From: an uncultured Erysipelotrichaceae bacterium
GTDB lineage: Bacteria; Bacillota_I; Bacilli_A; Erysipelotrichales; Erysipelotrichaceae
DNA: 7,079 nucleotides
Assembly: GCA_902795525.1 (NCBI GenBank)
Contig: CADBLN010000009.1
Location: forward strand, 1 to 7,079
Reading direction: 5' to 3'
Shown here: positions 5,649 through 7,079 of the stretch, one piece after another
Layout: the number at the start of each line of letters is the position of its first letter
Position numbering within the stretch: the first letter of the stretch is position 1
Notes under the pieces: generated by a model
Database searches by the model: none
What the model saw: the letters and a program-made list of their open reading frames with translations, nothing else
What the model was told of the DNA's origin: nothing
Made by a program: the position numbers and the translations under genes

Positions 5649-5657
5649 TGAGATAAT
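5649..5657 (+). promoter_or_regulatory. possible extended -10 vegetative promoter upstream of the sigma gene
   Basis: TGAGATAAT matches an extended -10 (TG, one base, GATAAT). No good -35 is present at the right distance. It could give basal transcription of the operon from near 5664, upstream of the ECF-like promoter. Evidence is limited to this short match. Confidence 0.28.
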
Positions 5658-5665
5658 GAAAAAAA

Positions 5666-5694
5666 TGTAACCCTTGATGAATCATTTACGCTAT
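5666..5694 (+). promoter_or_regulatory. ECF-type promoter of the sigma-factor operon (probable autoregulation)
   Basis: TGTAAC (5666-5671), a 17-base spacer, then CGCTAT (5689-5694), with GGG at 5698-5700 as likely start. Bacillota ECF sigma factors commonly use a -35 containing (T)G(A/T)AAC and a -10 beginning CGT or similar, so this fits self-transcription by the downstream sigma factor. The predicted leader is about 27 bases and carries AAAAGGAGGGG. The match to the ECF class is by recollection of consensus sequences. Confidence 0.62.
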
Positions 5695-5712
5695 ATAGGG
5701 TGAAGGACCTCA

Positions 5713-5722
5713 AAAGGAGGGG
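5713..5722 (+). promoter_or_regulatory. ribosome binding site deciding the sigma-factor start
   Basis: AAAAGGAGGGG ends four to five bases before the ATG at 5727. A GTG nine codons earlier (5700) is at the predicted transcription start and has no ribosome site, so it is rejected. Confidence 0.85.
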
Positions 5723-5726
5723 TTCC

Positions 5727-6287
5727 ATGGAAGATTCAAAAATTGTGGACCTATACTTGGCTAGAGATGAATCAGCCATCACTAGCAGTGCTGATAAGTA
5801 TGGGCAGAAACTCCTAAGAATTGCCAATAATATACTAGATAATTGGCAAACAGCAGAAGAGTGTGAAAATGACACTTATTTTGAAGCGTGGAAATTAATT
5901 CCTCCTCATGAGCCAAGAACTTATTTGTTTGCTTTTCTTGCTAAGATAATTAGAAATCTTGCCTTAGACCAATGTCGTAAAAACAACAGTCTAAAAAGAA
6001 AGGCCATCTACAATCAATTGACTCGAGAAATGGAGGAATGTATCCCCTCTTCAAGCGATACGGCCAAAGAAGTTGCCGGTAATCAATTAGAAGAGACGAT
6101 CAATTCCTTCTTGAGAAATTGTTCTGATGATTCTAGAAACATTTTTGTTAGAAGGTATTATTTCTTTGACTCAATTGATGAGATTACTAATCGCTATGGT
6201 TATGGCAAAAGCAAAGTAAAAGTAAGTCTGTTACGCACTAGAGAGGCTCTTCGCAAACACCTTGAGAAAGAAGGTTACCTGCTATGA
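5727..6287 (+). CDS. ECF-type RNA polymerase sigma factor
   Basis: This 186-residue protein has the two-domain size of extracytoplasmic-function sigma factors. Region 2 (about 20-88) contains LRIANNILDNWQTAEECENDTYFEAW, matching the pattern in which AEDC-x-x-D/E-T/V-F precedes the -10 recognition helix, followed by PRTYLFAFLAKIIRNLALDQCRK, the typical end of region 2. After a linker, region 4 (about 120-182) has SRNIFVRRYYFFDSIDEITNRYGYGKSKVKVSLLRTREALRKHL, a helix-turn-helix that reads the -35. It would direct RNA polymerase to a small regulon, including its own promoter at 5666-5694. The stop overlaps the start of the next gene (ATGA), showing tight translational coupling to a membrane protein that is probably its regulator. 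The inducing signal is not evident. Confidence 0.9.
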   Translation: MEDSKIVDLYLARDESAITSSADKYGQKLLRIANNILDNWQTAEECENDTYFEAWKLIPPHEPRTYLFAFLAKIIRNLALDQCRKNNSLKRKAIYNQLTREMEECIPSSSDTAKEVAGNQLEETINSFLRNCSDDSRNIFVRRYYFFDSIDEITNRYGYGKSKVKVSLLRTREALRKHLEKEGYLL

Positions 6288-6922
6288 AGAAAGATGATTT
6301 ATTAATAGCTATAGGTGGTATTGACCCAGCTTACATAAAAGCTGCTGATGTTGAAATTAAACATCCAAAGATCATTAAATGGAACTATTTTTTAGCTGGA
6401 GCCATTCCAATTATCCTAGTTGCATTTTTAATACTACCAATAACAAAAGCAAGTAAGAATGCCATTCCTGCAGAGCGCGACATCAAAGTGAATAATAAAA
6501 CTTCTTATGAATTTTTTGAAATACAACGTGAGGAAGCCAATGATGCCAATCCTGAGTATTTCAGCATTTTAGAAAAAATTGTTCTTCCTAAGGGATTAAG
6601 CAAGACTAACACTTATCTTATTTGTTCAGGTAACGATTGTGATTCTCAAAACAACTATCAGATTGTTTACAGCAATGCGGATGATTCAAAAAATGTAATG
6701 GTTTCACTATCTGACACAAATGAGATTATTGATAGTTATTCATTAGAAAGCAACTCTGATGTATACACAATAATTGCTGATCACAAAGTAAAAATATTTA
6801 AATATGAAAATAAATATATTTCTTTGTTTAATTTAAATGGCATTAATGTGAAAATAGAAACCAATGGATTAACAGAAGAAGAATTCGTAGCTGTACTTGA
6901 ATCTATTATTCAGGAGGGCTAA
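6284..6922 (+). CDS. single-pass membrane protein, probable anti-sigma factor for the ECF sigma
   Basis: The 212-residue product has a short cytoplasmic N-terminus (about residues 1-33; MKKDDLLIAIGGIDPAYIKAAD), one membrane helix (about 34-53) and a 155-residue outer domain. The N-terminal pattern, KKxDLLxAIGxIDxxYIxxAD, resembles the opening of many Bacillota membrane proteins encoded right after ECF sigma genes. The zinc-binding HxxxCxxC of classical ZAS anti-sigma factors is absent, so any sigma binding must use a different, very short element. The outer domain has two cysteines (C114 and C119) that could form a disulfide. Its end, NLNGINVKIETNGLTEEEFVAVLESI, recalls the end of DUF4367 domains. 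The ATG overlaps the sigma stop by four bases. The anti-sigma role is inferred from context and topology, not from a recognised catalytic or binding motif. Confidence 0.65.
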   Translation: MKKDDLLIAIGGIDPAYIKAADVEIKHPKIIKWNYFLAGAIPIILVAFLILPITKASKNAIPAERDIKVNNKTSYEFFEIQREEANDANPEYFSILEKIVLPKGLSKTNTYLICSGNDCDSQNNYQIVYSNADDSKNVMVSLSDTNEIIDSYSLESNSDVYTIIADHKVKIFKYENKYISLFNLNGINVKIETNGLTEEEFVAVLESIIQEG

Positions 6923-6923
6923 C

Positions 6924-7079
6924 ATGAAAAAACTATTTATATCACTATTGGTGCTTATTTTGATAATGGGCTGCAGTAGCAATAAAAACAACACTGGTAA
7001 CTTCACAACTACAAACTTTACTAGTGATGAAAGTATTAGCAGCTTCCCAAAAGAAGTGGCAGTAGATCACAAAACACAA
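6924..7079 (+). CDS. putative lipoprotein, third gene of the sigma operon (3' end cut by window)
   Basis: Only 52 codons are visible. They begin MKKLFISLLVLILIMGCSS, a lipoprotein signal peptide with lipobox IMGC and the lipidated cysteine at residue 17. An Asn/Thr/Ser-rich linker follows (SNKNNTGNFTTTNFTS), and the sequence reaches EVAVDHKTQ at the edge. The ATG lies one base after the stop of the previous gene, and its AGGAGGG ribosome site is inside that gene's last codons, so it is co-transcribed with the sigma and membrane protein genes. The visible part is too short to assign a family. It may be the surface partner or target of the signalling module. Confidence 0.8.
   Translation, partial: MKKLFISLLVLILIMGCSSNKNNTGNFTTTNFTSDESISSFPKEVAVDHKTQ

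Noticed and set aside
5543..5875. Leftward open frame opposite the groEL end and sigma gene
   Set aside because: It crosses the groEL terminator and lies antisense to two well-supported genes; no family resemblance and no ribosome site.
1..7079. Mobile element, CRISPR array, toxin-antitoxin or defence system
   Set aside because: No transposase, integrase, terminal repeats, regularly spaced repeats or nuclease genes are visible; base composition and gene style look uniform.

Overview
The window is about 7.1 kb of AT-rich DNA that looks like core chromosome of a low-GC Gram-positive bacterium (Bacillota). The reasons are strong AGGAGG-type ribosome binding sites, sigma-A promoters close to TTGACA/TATAAT, a HrcA-type CIRCE operator in front of groES-groEL, two lipoprotein signal peptides, and an xpt product that closely resembles the Bacillus enzyme. 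GroEL is divergent, has no GGM-repeat tail and recalls Erysipelotrichia/Mollicutes-type chaperonins. An Erysipelotrichales-like host is therefore my best guess, but it is inferred from memory of protein families and is not proven.

Layout. Positions 1-2192 are read leftward: manA (mannose-6-phosphate isomerase), then xpt (xanthine phosphoribosyltransferase) with its own promoter, then the start of a BMP-family (nucleoside-type) ABC-transporter lipoprotein that runs off the left edge. Positions 2289-2684 carry a rightward HIT-family hydrolase. Its promoter faces the manA promoter, and the two share one self-complementary -35 hexamer. The HIT gene converges on a leftward membrane-anchored DUF4097-type protein (2694-3527), and a 24-bp perfect palindrome at their junction acts as a probable bidirectional terminator. 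Rightward groES-groEL (3673-5604) follows, behind a consensus promoter and CIRCE and ending in a clear terminator. The right end (5666-7079) is a rightward operon: an ECF-type sigma factor, a one-pass membrane protein that is probably its regulator, and a lipoprotein cut by the window edge. It is preceded by an ECF-like promoter motif.

How the genes fit together. xpt plus a BMP lipoprotein suggests purine salvage with nucleoside uptake. groESL is the HrcA-controlled chaperonin. The last three genes form an envelope-sensing signalling module that probably transcribes itself. No mobile element, CRISPR array, tRNA or rRNA was seen. No gap between genes exceeds 300 bases. The parts most worth a second look are the sigma/membrane protein/lipoprotein cassette and the shared -35 divergent promoter. 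I do not see a clearly new biochemical system.
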